64,000 nucleotides of DNA, taken from positions 868,001-932,000 of the forward strand of contig NZ_CP035928.1 of NCBI RefSeq assembly GCF_004214795.1. Direction: 5' to 3'. Position 1 is the stretch's first letter. Each line of letters starts with the position of its first letter. This DNA is from Malaciobacter pacificus (GTDB lineage: Bacteria > Campylobacterota > Campylobacteria > Campylobacterales > Arcobacteraceae). The notes under the pieces are model-generated. The model worked only from the letters and a program-made list of their open reading frames with translations, did no database searches and was not told the origin of the DNA. Position numbers and translations under genes: made by a program. Of this stretch, positions 27,206 through 37,070 are shown piece after piece.

Positions 27206-27877
27206 ATGGAAAAAATAAATATATTAATAATTGAAGATGATAAAATAATAGCACTTCATATTTCAAAAATTTTAAAAAGAATTGGTATAAAAAACATTCA
27301 TAAGACATCAAATGCGAATGATGCTTTTGATTTGATTAAGACAAATGGTATTAATCTTGTATTATCTGATATTAAAATCGAAGGTGCACTAGATGGTATT
27401 AATATAGTGGAATCTTTGCAGAACTTATATGACATTCCAGTGATTTTTATAAGCGCATACAAAGATGCTGAGACTTTAAGAAGAGTTTCTCAAACAAATT
27501 TTTTAGGATATTTATTAAAACCTTTTAGAAAAGAAGAGCTTGAAGTTTTAATAAATCTTGCAATAAATAAATATAATTTGTCTACAACAAATAATATTAT
27601 TGTAATAAATGACTATTATAGTTTTGATAAGAATAAAAATATTTTATTTTTTAATGAACAAAAAGTTCCTTTATCTCAAAAAGAGATTTTAGCTTTAACA
27701 CTTTTATCAAATAATTTAAATAGCTATGTCTCTTATGAACTTTTTGAATCAACAGTATGGTTCAACTCTAATGTTAATGATAATACTAGAAGAATTTTTA
27801 TCCATCGTTTGAAAAATAAATTACAAAAACTTGAAATAAAAATAGAAAAAAATGTAGGTGTAGGTATTTTTAATTAA
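27206..27877 (+). CDS. OmpR-type response regulator, divergent from the 7TMR-DISM kinase
   Basis: 223 residues. Receiver with EDDK near residue 10, phospho-acceptor Asp55 in LSDIKIEG and Lys in LLKPFRKEEL near 107; winged helix from about 130 (SQKEILALTLLSNNLNSYVSYELFE, then NTRRIFIHRLKNKL). It lies 62 bp from the divergent kinase start, so the two likely work together. A 10-bp direct repeat immediately after its stop may be a binding site that controls the lipoprotein gene. Confidence 0.88.
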   Translation: MEKINILIIEDDKIIALHISKILKRIGIKNIHKTSNANDAFDLIKTNGINLVLSDIKIEGALDGINIVESLQNLYDIPVIFISAYKDAETLRRVSQTNFLGYLLKPFRKEELEVLINLAINKYNLSTTNNIIVINDYYSFDKNKNILFFNEQKVPLSQKEILALTLLSNNLNSYVSYELFESTVWFNSNVNDNTRRIFIHRLKNKLQKLEIKIEKNVGVGIFN

Positions 27878-27878
27878 T

Positions 27879-27900
27879 AATGTAATGTGAAATGTAATGT
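27879..27900 (+). repeat. Tandem AATGTAATGT direct repeat upstream of lipoprotein gene
   Basis: Two exact copies of AATGTAATGT (27879-27888 and 27891-27900) sit with a 12-bp period, 46 bp before the lipoprotein start. Winged-helix regulators commonly bind such spaced direct repeats, so this is a candidate site for the adjacent regulator. Confidence 0.45.
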
Positions 27901-27945
27901 TTATTTAGTAGAGTAATTTTATAAATTATGTTTAAAGGAAACATT

Positions 27946-30900
27946 ATGTTTAGGAATTTATTATTTATTTTCATAAGTATTTTTATACTTAGTGGTTGTG
28001 GTGGAGGGACCAGTAGTTCTTCAACGGTAAAAGATATAAATACCCAAGTTATTACTGGAAAAGTTGCAGACGGATATATAGTCGGTGCAAATGTTTGTTT
28101 GGATTTAAATCAAAATGAAATATGTGATGAAAATGAACCAAAAACAAAAAGTGTAAATGGTGGTCAATATACACTAAATATTGATAAAAATATCGATATT
28201 TCTAAATATTCTTTTATAGTTGAAGTTCCTGTAGGTGCAATTGATGAAGATGATAATCTTCCTATCCAAAAACCTTATATATTAAGTGCACCAAAAGGTG
28301 AAACAGCATTTATAAGTCCAGTTTCAACATTAATTAAATCTATTCAAACTGATGAAAATCTTACATTAGAACAAGCAAAAGAAAAATATAAACTGCAAGT
28401 TGGTATAAATGACAGTTCTTTAGATATTTTGGATAATTATATTGATTCCCCAAATTTAAGTGATTTAGAAAAGACAAAAATTCATAATATCGCAAAAATC
28501 ACTGTAAAACTAATGGCAGAAAATCAAGAACCAATTTTAAGTTCTTTAGCAGATTCTGGATTAAAAGATGATATTACCCATCAAAAGAGTTTACAGACAA
28601 TAAACAATCATATTATTAATCAACTTCCAGCAATTAGTGATATAGATGAAGTAACTAATGAATCATTACAAGCATTACAGCCAAAGATTAACTTAGATAC
28701 ATTGTATACAGATTTAGAATTAACTCAAAATCAACAAGTAGCTTTTGCTGGTTCTTTAGTAAATAATGTAAAAAATGATAATGAAGAAGTAAAAACTGAT
28801 ATTTGCACTGAGGAAGTTTTGGGTAATGGTATGTCATTGAGTGGCTTAACTTATTGTATAGATATTGTTGATGGCAAAGAAATAAGTAAATTTTTTACAG
28901 TGTCAGAAGAAGAACAAGATACTCTCATATATGTAAAAAACTTAAAAGGTGAAATTGAATTTTCACTTTATAAAAAAGAGGCTGATAATTATAATAAAGT
29001 AAGTTTACCTTTTTTTAGAAGTACAAAAGATGGAAAGTTATACATCTTTGGTGATAGTAATATTAGTTTTAGGCTGGATTCTGGGCAATATAAAATTGTA
29101 TTCAGTGAAAATAATTGGTTATCTAAAGATTCAAATGCTGAAGTAAATATAATAGGTGAAATTACTGACAAAGTTTATGTCAATGGTATTATCGACTCAA
29201 AAGTTAATGTAAATCCATATAATTTATCAGATACTTCAACTAAAACTATAAATGGTACTTTACATAGTGTATTTGATTACAATAATAAGGATAAATTAAT
29301 TGATATTATTCCTATAAAATCAGCAGATAAAACTATACAAGCAATATTTTCTTTAGATGAAAGTGAATTTAATGTTCAAATTGTAAATGCCTCATATTTT
29401 TCTAAAATATTATTTCCAACAATGGTATTAGAAAAGGATGGAATACTATTTGATGGAAAGGCGAGTGAACTAAAAAATGAAAAATTTATTTTAACAAAAC
29501 AACCTGATAAAGATGATTCTTATTTTGTGATAATTTCTACTCCATTCACAAATAAATATTCAACATATTATCTTAACAATATTTTTTCAAAATATAAGCT
29601 TACAGTACAAACATCAAGTTTACCTGATGCAACATTAAGTGTAGGAGGAAAAACATACAAAGCTTCAATAAATACTAGCACAGTTAGTGAGGTTATTAGT
29701 AATAACATCAAAATTAAAGATTCTTTAGGTATAGTAGTAGAGTATGATGAATTTTCTACTTCAATAGATAAAGCTAAACAACTTACTTCTTCTCTTCAAA
29801 CTTTACATAGTGTTTTAAACTTTGATGAAGGATCTATGATGAGGTTTTATGATAACTATGTTAAGACTATAAATGCAATAGATTCTGCACAAAATAGTAT
29901 GTTTATTACTGAAGCTTTGACTTCTATAGCAATTAATGCTTATACTTTTGATGGATTAGGACTAACATCTGATTTTTACACTGGAGTTGAAGAATTATTT
30001 AATCAAAATAATCAATATACAGTTAAAGCTTTGGGTATTAATTTTTTACAATATGGATATGAGATTTTGAGAGATTATTCAGTAAGAAAAAGAAATTTAA
30101 TTACAGAATATTTTAAAAGTGAAGTTATTTTAACAAATAATACTTTAGAATCTAACATGCTATCAGAACTTTCAAAACTCTTTATACTTCAGAACAGAGC
30201 TTCTGCTTTTATGCAATATGGTATGCAAATTTATCAAGCAACTACTGATTTAGAAGAGAGAACGTTTTTAGAATATTTACGTGATAGATTAATATCGGTA
30301 GGAATTTCAGTATTTCCTGATAGTATTCTTAAGTCAACAGCAGGCATATTATCAATAAGTGCCTCTCATTTAGAAAATATTAGTGACATATACTCAGATA
30401 GTGTTTATTCTATTAATAAAAAAAATGAATATAAAAAGATTTGGGAAGAACTATTTAATTTAGAAAAATATCCATCTTTTTATACTGATTCTGTTCAATT
30501 AAATAATATTGAACAATTAAAAAATAGTGGTTATACCTTTGAAGAAGAAATACCTGAAGAAACAAACACAATAACTCATAATGGATTTTCTTATGGTAAA
30601 GTGATTTCACCAACTACAGGAAGAGTTTGGTTAGATAGAAATATTGGTGCAAATAGAGTTTGTACTTCGGCTACTGACGAGTTATGTTTTGGTGATTATT
30701 TCCAATGGGGAAGAAATGCTGATGGTCATGAAAAGTTAAATTCAACAACATCTATAAACATATCTAACTCTATTTTACCTAATAATAGTAATTTTATTTT
30801 AGATAATGATGATGAAAGTGATGATGGTGCATATTTTGACTGGACAAATGTAGATGATAGTAATAGTTCTCAAAGAACTGAAAATTGGTCAAAGCTAGAT

Positions 30901-31701
30901 GGAACATCTGTCTGTCCAATAGGATTTAGAGTTCCAAATTATAATGAACTATTAAAAGAACCATCTTTTTATATGGATTTTTATAGTGGATTTTTAAAAC
31001 TACCAAATAGTGGTTATCGTGATGGAACAACAGGTTTAATAACTACTCAAAATATTGAGATTTGGTCAAGTACAGCTAATCCATATGGAGGTTCTTATTA
31101 TATGGGTTATGTAAATAGTTCTACAAATATTAGGGTTTCTGGATTACCTATACGTTGTATAAAAGATGATTCTACAGTTGTATCTACTTCATCATCTTTT
31201 TCTTTAGCAAAATTATCAACTGGACAAACAGCTTCTTATAGTAATTTTGATGATGGCTATTATAAGAAAGGTACAGCTAGAAATTATACAAAAGAAAAAG
31301 GAATAGTAATTGATAAAGTAACAGGATTACAATGGCAAGATGATTATAGTGATAATGCTGGTGCAATTACATTAAAACCTTGGTCAACACAAACAAATTA
31401 TGATGCAGCTAATTATGACGATACAATTGGAGATACTGCTGTTACATATTGTGAAAACCTTACATTAGGAGACTATAATGATTGGAGATTACCAACACAA
31501 GAAGAATTAGAAAGTATTATTGATTATAGCAAATATAGTCCATCAATGAATAGTGTTTTTGAAAATACAATTTCAGATAGTTATTGGAGTAGTACTTCTT
31601 CTGCAAAATTGTCAAGTCAAGCTTGGGGAGTTTATTTTAATAATGGTTGGAACTTTTATGCTTTTAAAAATGCAAACGCATATGTTCGTTGTGTTAGATA
31701 A
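27946..31701 (+). CDS. Large lipoprotein with FISUMP-like and Lcl/DUF1566 C-terminal domains
   Basis: 1251 residues from the ATG at 27946, which has AAAGGAAA upstream. The signal peptide ends in lipobox LSGC, followed by GGG and a Ser-rich spacer. Near residue 35 comes ITGKVADGYIVGANVCLDLNQNEICDENEP, with a calcium-loop-like pattern seen in secreted adhesin-type proteins. The centre (about 280-880) is unassigned. The C-terminus holds a FISUMP-like domain (TGRVWLDRNIGA to CPIGFRVPNYNEL) and then a DUF1566 domain (GLQWQDDY to SYWSSTSSA and the ending AYVRCVR). It should be anchored to the outer membrane. Adhesion or surface binding is a plausible but inferred role. Confidence 0.85.
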   Translation: MFRNLLFIFISIFILSGCGGGTSSSSTVKDINTQVITGKVADGYIVGANVCLDLNQNEICDENEPKTKSVNGGQYTLNIDKNIDISKYSFIVEVPVGAIDEDDNLPIQKPYILSAPKGETAFISPVSTLIKSIQTDENLTLEQAKEKYKLQVGINDSSLDILDNYIDSPNLSDLEKTKIHNIAKITVKLMAENQEPILSSLADSGLKDDITHQKSLQTINNHIINQLPAISDIDEVTNESLQALQPKINLDTLYTDLELTQNQQVAFAGSLVNNVKNDNEEVKTDICTEEVLGNGMSLSGLTYCIDIVDGKEISKFFTVSEEEQDTLIYVKNLKGEIEFSLYKKEADNYNKVSLPFFRSTKDGKLYIFGDSNISFRLDSGQYKIVFSENNWLSKDSNAEVNIIGEITDKVYVNGIIDSKVNVNPYNLSDTSTKTINGTLHSVFDYNNKDKLIDIIPIKSADKTIQAIFSLDESEFNVQIVNASYFSKILFPTMVLEKDGILFDGKASELKNEKFILTKQPDKDDSYFVIISTPFTNKYSTYYLNNIFSKYKLTVQTSSLPDATLSVGGKTYKASINTSTVSEVISNNIKIKDSLGIVVEYDEFSTSIDKAKQLTSSLQTLHSVLNFDEGSMMRFYDNYVKTINAIDSAQNSMFITEALTSIAINAYTFDGLGLTSDFYTGVEELFNQNNQYTVKALGINFLQYGYEILRDYSVRKRNLITEYFKSEVILTNNTLESNMLSELSKLFILQNRASAFMQYGMQIYQATTDLEERTFLEYLRDRLISVGISVFPDSILKSTAGILSISASHLENISDIYSDSVYSINKKNEYKKIWEELFNLEKYPSFYTDSVQLNNIEQLKNSGYTFEEEIPEETNTITHNGFSYGKVISPTTGRVWLDRNIGANRVCTSATDELCFGDYFQWGRNADGHEKLNSTTSINISNSILPNNSNFILDNDDESDDGAYFDWTNVDDSNSSQRTENWSKLDGTSVCPIGFRVPNYNELLKEPSFYMDFYSGFLKLPNSGYRDGTTGLITTQNIEIWSSTANPYGGSYYMGYVNSSTNIRVSGLPIRCIKDDSTVVSTSSSFSLAKLSTGQTASYSNFDDGYYKKGTARNYTKEKGIVIDKVTGLQWQDDYSDNAGAITLKPWSTQTNYDAANYDDTIGDTAVTYCENLTLGDYNDWRLPTQEELESIIDYSKYSPSMNSVFENTISDSYWSSTSSAKLSSQAWGVYFNNGWNFYAFKNANAYVRCVR

Positions 31702-31727
31702 CTAAATGAAATATAAGAGAGGAAAAA

Positions 31728-32165
31728 ATGAAAAAGAATATATTAATATTAGCTTTATTAACAAATTTTTTATTTGCTGATTTTTCGAGAGATTCTATAC
31801 AAGAAGTTGTGATAGATGATGTATCAAATCTTACTTGGCAAGATGATTTTGAAGTGAAGACTGATAAAATAATTTGGAGTGAAGCAGTTGATTATTGTGA
31901 GAATTTAACTTTAGGAGGTTATAGTAACTGGCGTTTACCAAATATAAATGAATTGAAAAGTATTGTTGATTTAAGTAAATATAATCCATCAATAAATAGT
32001 ATTTTTGAAAATATTGTTTCTGGTAATTATTGGAGTTCGACTTCGTATGCTGAAGCAAGAGGAAATGCATGGTATATTTACTTTGCAAATGGTTCACATG
32101 GAGGTCTTCATAAATCAGGACGAGATGGCAAAGCTTATGTTCGTTGTGTTCGTGATATGAATTAA
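31728..32165 (+). CDS. Secreted single-domain Lcl/DUF1566 protein
   Basis: 145 residues with a signal peptide (KKNILILALLTNFLFA) and one DUF1566 domain. It parallels the end of the preceding lipoprotein: YCENLTLGGYSNWRLPNINELKSI, then NYWSSTSYAEARGNAW and AYVRCVRD. The two domains agree best in the scaffold and differ most in the short stretch between WSSTS and YVRCVR. AGAGAGGAAAAA precedes the ATG, 26 bp after the lipoprotein stop, so the genes are likely one operon. Confidence 0.85.
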   Translation: MKKNILILALLTNFLFADFSRDSIQEVVIDDVSNLTWQDDFEVKTDKIIWSEAVDYCENLTLGGYSNWRLPNINELKSIVDLSKYNPSINSIFENIVSGNYWSSTSYAEARGNAWYIYFANGSHGGLHKSGRDGKAYVRCVRDMN

Positions 32166-32167
32166 AA

Positions 32168-32194
32168 AATAAGAGGATTAAATCCTCTTATTTT
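32168..32194. terminator. Bidirectional terminator between the DUF1566 gene and ciaB
   Basis: An 11-bp stem AATAAGAGGAT / ATCCTCTTATT with a TAA loop begins 2 bp after the DUF1566 stop and overlaps the ciaB stop. A-rich and T-rich flanks suit both directions. Confidence 0.85.
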
Positions 32195-34071
32195 ATATAA
32201 TTTTCTTTTTTATCAACTGTATCTAACTCTTGACCAATTTCTTGGTATCTTTTAAAGTAGTATTTTACAAACTCATTTATAGTTTTATCATTTGGCATAA
32301 AATATTTACCTGATTTTGTAGCATATTGATTTAAAAATTGTGTAGCGTCTTTTTTATCTAAATAGTGTTTTGCTAAGGCTGTGTAATTTACCACATACCA
32401 TTTTTTTAGCTCTTCATATTTTTCATCACTAATATCTATTTTAAGCTCACTATTTTCAACATCCCAAGATAAAACGCCAGTATCAAATAAACCATCTAAG
32501 TGAATTAATCCTTCACAATAGTATGGTTGAACTTCATCTACTTCCATCCATCCTATAAGTCCAACACTTCTTTTAACTAAGTCAATTAAAACTTGCTCTT
32601 TTAGGTGTGTTTCATCAGTTGCTTCATCTAAAAAGTAAGATATTAAACCACCCGTTGTTGCTTTAAACTCTTCAATATTTTTAAAATTCCCTGTTTTATT
32701 CATAACTGATTCCGTCTCATCATCACACCATAAAATATGTCCATACTCATGCCCAATAGTACTTATATCATATACTTGGTGCCATGAAGCGGTTTCATTA
32801 AATAAAAACTCTCTATCTTTTGTTAGTAACTCTTGACCAAATATTTCTCTACTTAGGGCTAAAAATGGTTTTGCTCTTGATGATTGTAAAATCTCATCAG
32901 AAAATGCAAAGATTTTTTTACCTTCTTCTAAACTTACGATTTCATCATTTGGTACAACTTGAGCTGAAAATAGTCCTTGGAATTCTGCTCCAAAGAATAG
33001 TGCAGGTCTTCCTACATATAATTGAACTTTATCAAGTGATTTTAAACTAAAATCATAAATCTTCTGGTATCCAGTTGTCTTTTCAGTATTGTCATAAATC
33101 TTCTCAAATGCTGATTTGATTTTATTTACTCTATGGTCATTTTGTGCAAATTTTGGATTTGTAAGTCTAATATCCCACTCAAGTGCTACTGCTTTTCTAA
33201 AGTGATCTTCATAGTATTCAAGTGGATGTCCTATTTGAATAGGAGTTTTAATCTTCATCCATGCTCTATCAACATCTGCCCATCTTGAAACCAATAGTTC
33301 TGTTTTTTGTTCACTAAATGCTTTTATAAGTGCTTGAATATAAAGTACATAATCCCATTTTTGATTATAGATTTCATCTTCAAGGTCTATTAGCTTATCT
33401 GCAAACTCTTCAAGGGCATCAACAACAGCAGTAGTCTCTTTTTTAAATGCATCTATGTATGCTTTTGAAGTGTATTTATCCCCATCATTTACAAGAGCTG
33501 AATAACATCTATCAGCAACTTGTCCACCATGACCAAGATCTAGTAGTTTTTCATCCTCAAGATATTTCATAACCTTTTCTTCATCACCATCAAATTTTGC
33601 TACTAACTCTTTATTTACACCATTTATGATGTGTGCTGTCCAAGAAGTTTGCCATTTAGTCATAGCTAATCCAACTGAATAAACTCCACTAAATACTGAT
33701 TGGTAAAATGGAGTTAAAAGATTATTATCATAAATATAGTCAATTAAATTTTTATGTTTTTCTTGCCAGTAATCTTTTATAAATTGATATGCTTTTTCTT
33801 GAAGTTCGATTATCTCTTTTTCATTTTTATCGAGTTTTTTTAACACTTGAACTAAAGAATCATCTCTTAAGTTCACAAGTCTTGTCACAAGTGCAAGTCT
33901 TAAGTCATCTTTCATTTCAAGATTTAAAGTTTTTGCAAACTCATCAATAATAGTTAATTTATCATATTCTTTATTTTCTAGATGTTTTATAAGTTCATTA
34001 GTTTTTGATTTTTGTTCATTTAAAAAGTCATATATTTTTTGTAAATCGTTTAAAAATTGTTCGGTATTCAT
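32188..34071 (-). CDS. ciaB: Invasion antigen CiaB homologue with HExxH metallopeptidase signature
   Basis: 627 residues, near the length of Campylobacter CiaB. Segments RWADVDRAWMKI and LYVGRPALFF coincide with sequences I recall from published Arcobacter ciaB detection, supporting the name. HEYGH at residues 441-445 followed by EEFKATTGGL near 467 matches the zinc-binding layout of gluzincin peptidases, reminiscent of the dipeptidyl-peptidase III pattern. No signal peptide is visible. CiaB is described as a secreted protein needed for host-cell invasion in Campylobacter; in this organism a plain cytoplasmic peptidase role is equally possible. The ATG follows AAAGGATAAAAG. Confidence 0.88.
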   Translation of the reverse strand: MNTEQFLNDLQKIYDFLNEQKSKTNELIKHLENKEYDKLTIIDEFAKTLNLEMKDDLRLALVTRLVNLRDDSLVQVLKKLDKNEKEIIELQEKAYQFIKDYWQEKHKNLIDYIYDNNLLTPFYQSVFSGVYSVGLAMTKWQTSWTAHIINGVNKELVAKFDGDEEKVMKYLEDEKLLDLGHGGQVADRCYSALVNDGDKYTSKAYIDAFKKETTAVVDALEEFADKLIDLEDEIYNQKWDYVLYIQALIKAFSEQKTELLVSRWADVDRAWMKIKTPIQIGHPLEYYEDHFRKAVALEWDIRLTNPKFAQNDHRVNKIKSAFEKIYDNTEKTTGYQKIYDFSLKSLDKVQLYVGRPALFFGAEFQGLFSAQVVPNDEIVSLEEGKKIFAFSDEILQSSRAKPFLALSREIFGQELLTKDREFLFNETASWHQVYDISTIGHEYGHILWCDDETESVMNKTGNFKNIEEFKATTGGLISYFLDEATDETHLKEQVLIDLVKRSVGLIGWMEVDEVQPYYCEGLIHLDGLFDTGVLSWDVENSELKIDISDEKYEELKKWYVVNYTALAKHYLDKKDATQFLNQYATKSGKYFMPNDKTINEFVKYYFKRYQEIGQELDTVDKKENYIK

Positions 34072-34148
34072 CTTTTATCCTTTATTAAGTTGTTATTTTA
34101 TCTTTTTTGCACTTCTAATATATTAAAATAACTCACTTGGAGATTTAA

Positions 34149-34718
34149 ATGAAAAAAAATGATGAAGAAGATAAAGAGAGCAAATTTAGTTTAAAATTTA
34201 TTCTATCAATTTTTCTGTATGTAATTTTTGAGATTTATGAAGTTTTAGAGAAAATTTTCAATTATATTCTACTTCATATAAAGTTTATCAAATCAATTAT
34301 TACTAAACTAAAAGATAGACTTTATGCTTCATCTTTTTATCAGTGGCTTAAAATAAAAGTAGATGCAATAGATGAAAAAACATATCTTGTAATTATTGTT
34401 TTTTTGATTGTTAGTTCGGGGCTTATGATTTATGTATTGCCTTTTATTGTTTCCTCAAACCTATTAAAGCTATTACTCGTAATTGTGGGAAAAATTCTTT
34501 CAACACTAAATATTGTATTAAATAGTATTGGAATAAAAAAAATATTTAAAATACCATTTATTAGACTCTTTAAAATAAGAGTAAATAGATTAAAAAGAGT
34601 GGTAAGACTTAGAATTAGTATCATTAAAAATAAAATTACACACTATGCTGATATTATAAAAAATAGTGTTTTTTATCTAAGAATTAAAAAAATGGTTTCT
34701 CGATATTTTGAAAAATAG
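34149..34718 (+). CDS. Uncharacterised basic membrane protein
   Basis: 189 residues, hydrophobic with a strongly basic character. Hydrophobic segments occur near residues 13-45 and 78-130, followed by a Lys/Arg-rich amphipathic tail (FKIRVNRLKRVVRLRISIIKNK region). It starts after TTGGAGATTTAA. Its 3' end overlaps the following gene by 11 nt, and both share the same build, so they probably act together. I recognise no family. Confidence 0.65.
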   Translation: MKKNDEEDKESKFSLKFILSIFLYVIFEIYEVLEKIFNYILLHIKFIKSIITKLKDRLYASSFYQWLKIKVDAIDEKTYLVIIVFLIVSSGLMIYVLPFIVSSNLLKLLLVIVGKILSTLNIVLNSIGIKKIFKIPFIRLFKIRVNRLKRVVRLRISIIKNKITHYADIIKNSVFYLRIKKMVSRYFEK

Positions 34719-35499
34719 TTATCTAAATCTAGTAAAAACATCACTATTTGTTTTGTCTTGTTTTTTAATTTATAAATATTGGGATGATATTGGAATATTC
34801 TTTATAGAAAATATTTTAGTGATTGATATAAGTACTGTTTTACTTGTAGGTAAAGCTACTACAAAATCAGTGGTTGCTAAAAAGACATTTTTAACTATTG
34901 TTAAAAAAATTGGATACAAGAAATTTTTTATCTCAATCATTTGGGTGATTATAAAAAGATTTTTTATTGAACAAGTTACAAACTATTTTAAAAAGCACTC
35001 TTTTGAAAGATTTAAAAAGAATTTTTTAGAAGTATTAAAATTAAAAGCAAATGAGATAAAAAATACAACTTTCATGAAAAAGATTGCTGCAGTTTTATAC
35101 TTTTTCCTCGGTGGGAGTTTCTTTTATTATATTTTAACAACATATATTGGAAAAATTATTATTGGGCTTTTACAAAAAGTATTTTATGTATTAATTTTGT
35201 TTATTGGAAAGTTTTTAACTTTAGTATTTGGATTATCTATTTTTATTTTTAGTTCAGTTATTCAAATCTTTTTTGTAATAAAAATTATAAATTATATTGA
35301 AAGATTTTGGATTGTAAAGGCTTTTTATTCATCAGTTTTATATTTATTTAGAAAAATATTAAATATCTTTGATTTTGTATTTGGTACAAAGATACATCTA
35401 AATTTAATTAAGTTATCAAGAAGAGTAGATGAGTATTTCGCTTCAATTTTGGATAAAAATTTTTCAGCTTATGAAATAATCCAAAGAAGAAGAGATAGA

Positions 35500-35506
35500 T
35501 ATATAA
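35500..35506 (+). repeat. Target-site duplication, left copy
   Basis: TATATAA directly borders the left inverted repeat and is repeated at 37071-37077 on the other side. Confidence 0.8.
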
Positions 35507-35675
35507 CTTAACTTTCGCACGTTAAATTGATTAAAATTGTAGCTAAATCTCCCTAAAACATTACTCCTTTAGTTAATAATCTTATCCTTGTTGACATAAA
35601 AATAATTTAGTTGTTTTTCTATGATATTTTTCTATTTTGAACTCTCAATAAAGCCCTTAAATAGGCACTTTTAGC

Positions 35676-35681
35676 TATAAT
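35676..35681 (+). promoter_or_regulatory. -10 element of the transposase gene
   Basis: TATAAT within the element, 23 bp before the transposase ATG, with AAAGGG between. Confidence 0.5.
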
Positions 35682-35704
35682 ATCTATTATATTAAAGGGT
35701 AAGA

Positions 35705-37069
35705 ATGCAGATAGAATCCAAGATCATCGGTATTATAAACGATAAGTTAAAAAATCCAATCTATGAAACATTACGTTTGTTAAATATGAAAACTATTTTA
35801 ACCAAGAGCAATTTTTCTAAAAAAGAGGGAGTTGCTGTTCATATGGTTGTATTACATTTTGTATATATGCTGGTTATGAATAAAAAAATATCAACCTTTA
35901 TGGATCAAAGTAATGATAGTTTCAAAAAAGATGTATATTATCGATTACTTTCCAATACTTCTTATAATTGGAGAAAACTATTATCTCTTAGTTCTTTAAA
36001 GATCTTATCACTACTTCATAAAGTGCAAGATTCAAAGCTAGTAAGAGTTCTTATACTTGATGATACTGTTGAAGATAAAGTTGGTAAAAATATAGAGGGA
36101 AGTTGTGACAACCTTTGGAGCAATAAAGCAAAGAGAAAAATCAGAGGTGTAAATGTTGTATCACTAAACTATAGTGATGGTTATTCAAATTTTATGTTGG
36201 ACTTTGCAATTGCTATGAACAGTTATGCAAGGGTAAAGATAGAAGAGTTTACAAATATTATTGATCATCGAACCAATGCACATAAGCGAAGATTGGAAAG
36301 CTTAAAAGGGAAATCACAAATTGCTATAGAGATGATTAAAAGAGCAGTAGCTAGTGGTATATATGCAGATTATCTGCTTGTAGATAGCTGGTATTCTAAA
36401 CCTGTATTTATAGAAACTATGAATGAACTTGGATTGCAAGTCATTTCAAGAATGGTAAACAATGACAGGATATGGAATTTTACAGGAGAGAAAAAGACCC
36501 TTGATGGCATCTATAACAAATTTAAAAAGCTTAAATCTATCAAGATGGGTCAATATGGCAAAAAGATAAAGTTTGAGTATTTTTCAACCATAGTTGAACA
36601 TAAAAAAGCTGGTAAATTAAAAATTGTTTTTATAAAAACAAAAGAGAATTTAATACCAATCGTATCAACCAATCTTATACTTAGTGATGAAGAGATTATA
36701 GATATTTATAAAAGACGATGGGATATAGAACAAGGGTATAAAGAACTTCGTGAACACTTTGGATTCGGAAAAGAAGAGAATCGAATCTATGAAGCTTTGA
36801 TAGCCAGAATTACACTATCTTTTTTTACATACAATGTTGTTAGCTATATAAATCGTATCAGCAATGAACCTAAAACAATTGGTGGATTGTTTAAAGATTT
36901 AGAATGTGAACTTCATACTCTAGCAATAGCTATGCAAGCATTTTTAGCTATTTTAGATGAGATTGCAAAAATTGAAGAAGTTGTCAATAGAAATGAGGAT
37001 TTTACAGCTATCATTGATCTATTAAGAGATGTGACTGGAAAATTGCTTGGTTTTAGGTGCGAAAGTTAA
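35705..37069 (+). CDS. IS4-family DDE transposase
   Basis: 454 residues, full length. Catalytic Asp residues lie in LILDDTVEDKVGK near 119 and LLVDSWYSKP near 226. The third acidic residue is in the family's Y(2)R(3)E(6)K/R box, YKRRWDIEQGYKELR near 336-350, where the last basic residue is Arg. The C-terminus ends inside the right inverted repeat. No frameshift or stop is seen, so the enzyme should be active. Confidence 0.93.
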   Translation: MQIESKIIGIINDKLKNPIYETLRLLNMKTILTKSNFSKKEGVAVHMVVLHFVYMLVMNKKISTFMDQSNDSFKKDVYYRLLSNTSYNWRKLLSLSSLKILSLLHKVQDSKLVRVLILDDTVEDKVGKNIEGSCDNLWSNKAKRKIRGVNVVSLNYSDGYSNFMLDFAIAMNSYARVKIEEFTNIIDHRTNAHKRRLESLKGKSQIAIEMIKRAVASGIYADYLLVDSWYSKPVFIETMNELGLQVISRMVNNDRIWNFTGEKKTLDGIYNKFKKLKSIKMGQYGKKIKFEYFSTIVEHKKAGKLKIVFIKTKENLIPIVSTNLILSDEEIIDIYKRRWDIEQGYKELREHFGFGKEENRIYEALIARITLSFFTYNVVSYINRISNEPKTIGGLFKDLECELHTLAIAMQAFLAILDEIAKIEEVVNRNEDFTAIIDLLRDVTGKLLGFRCES

Positions 37070-37070
37070 G

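Larger units (their letters stand above)
35507..37070 (+). mobile_element. Complete IS4-family insertion sequence
   Basis: 1564 bp bounded by perfect 14-bp inverted repeats: CTTAACTTTCGCAC at 35507-35520 and its complement at 37057-37070. The single transposase gene lies within it and its stop codon falls inside the right repeat. The flanking 7-bp duplication and intact transposase suggest a recent, possibly still mobile, insertion. No second copy is seen in this window. Confidence 0.9.

Noticed and set aside
31320-32165. Complete diversity-generating retroelement
   Set aside because: The protein fold fits a target, but no reverse transcriptase or template repeat is present in the window; only the hypothesis is retained.
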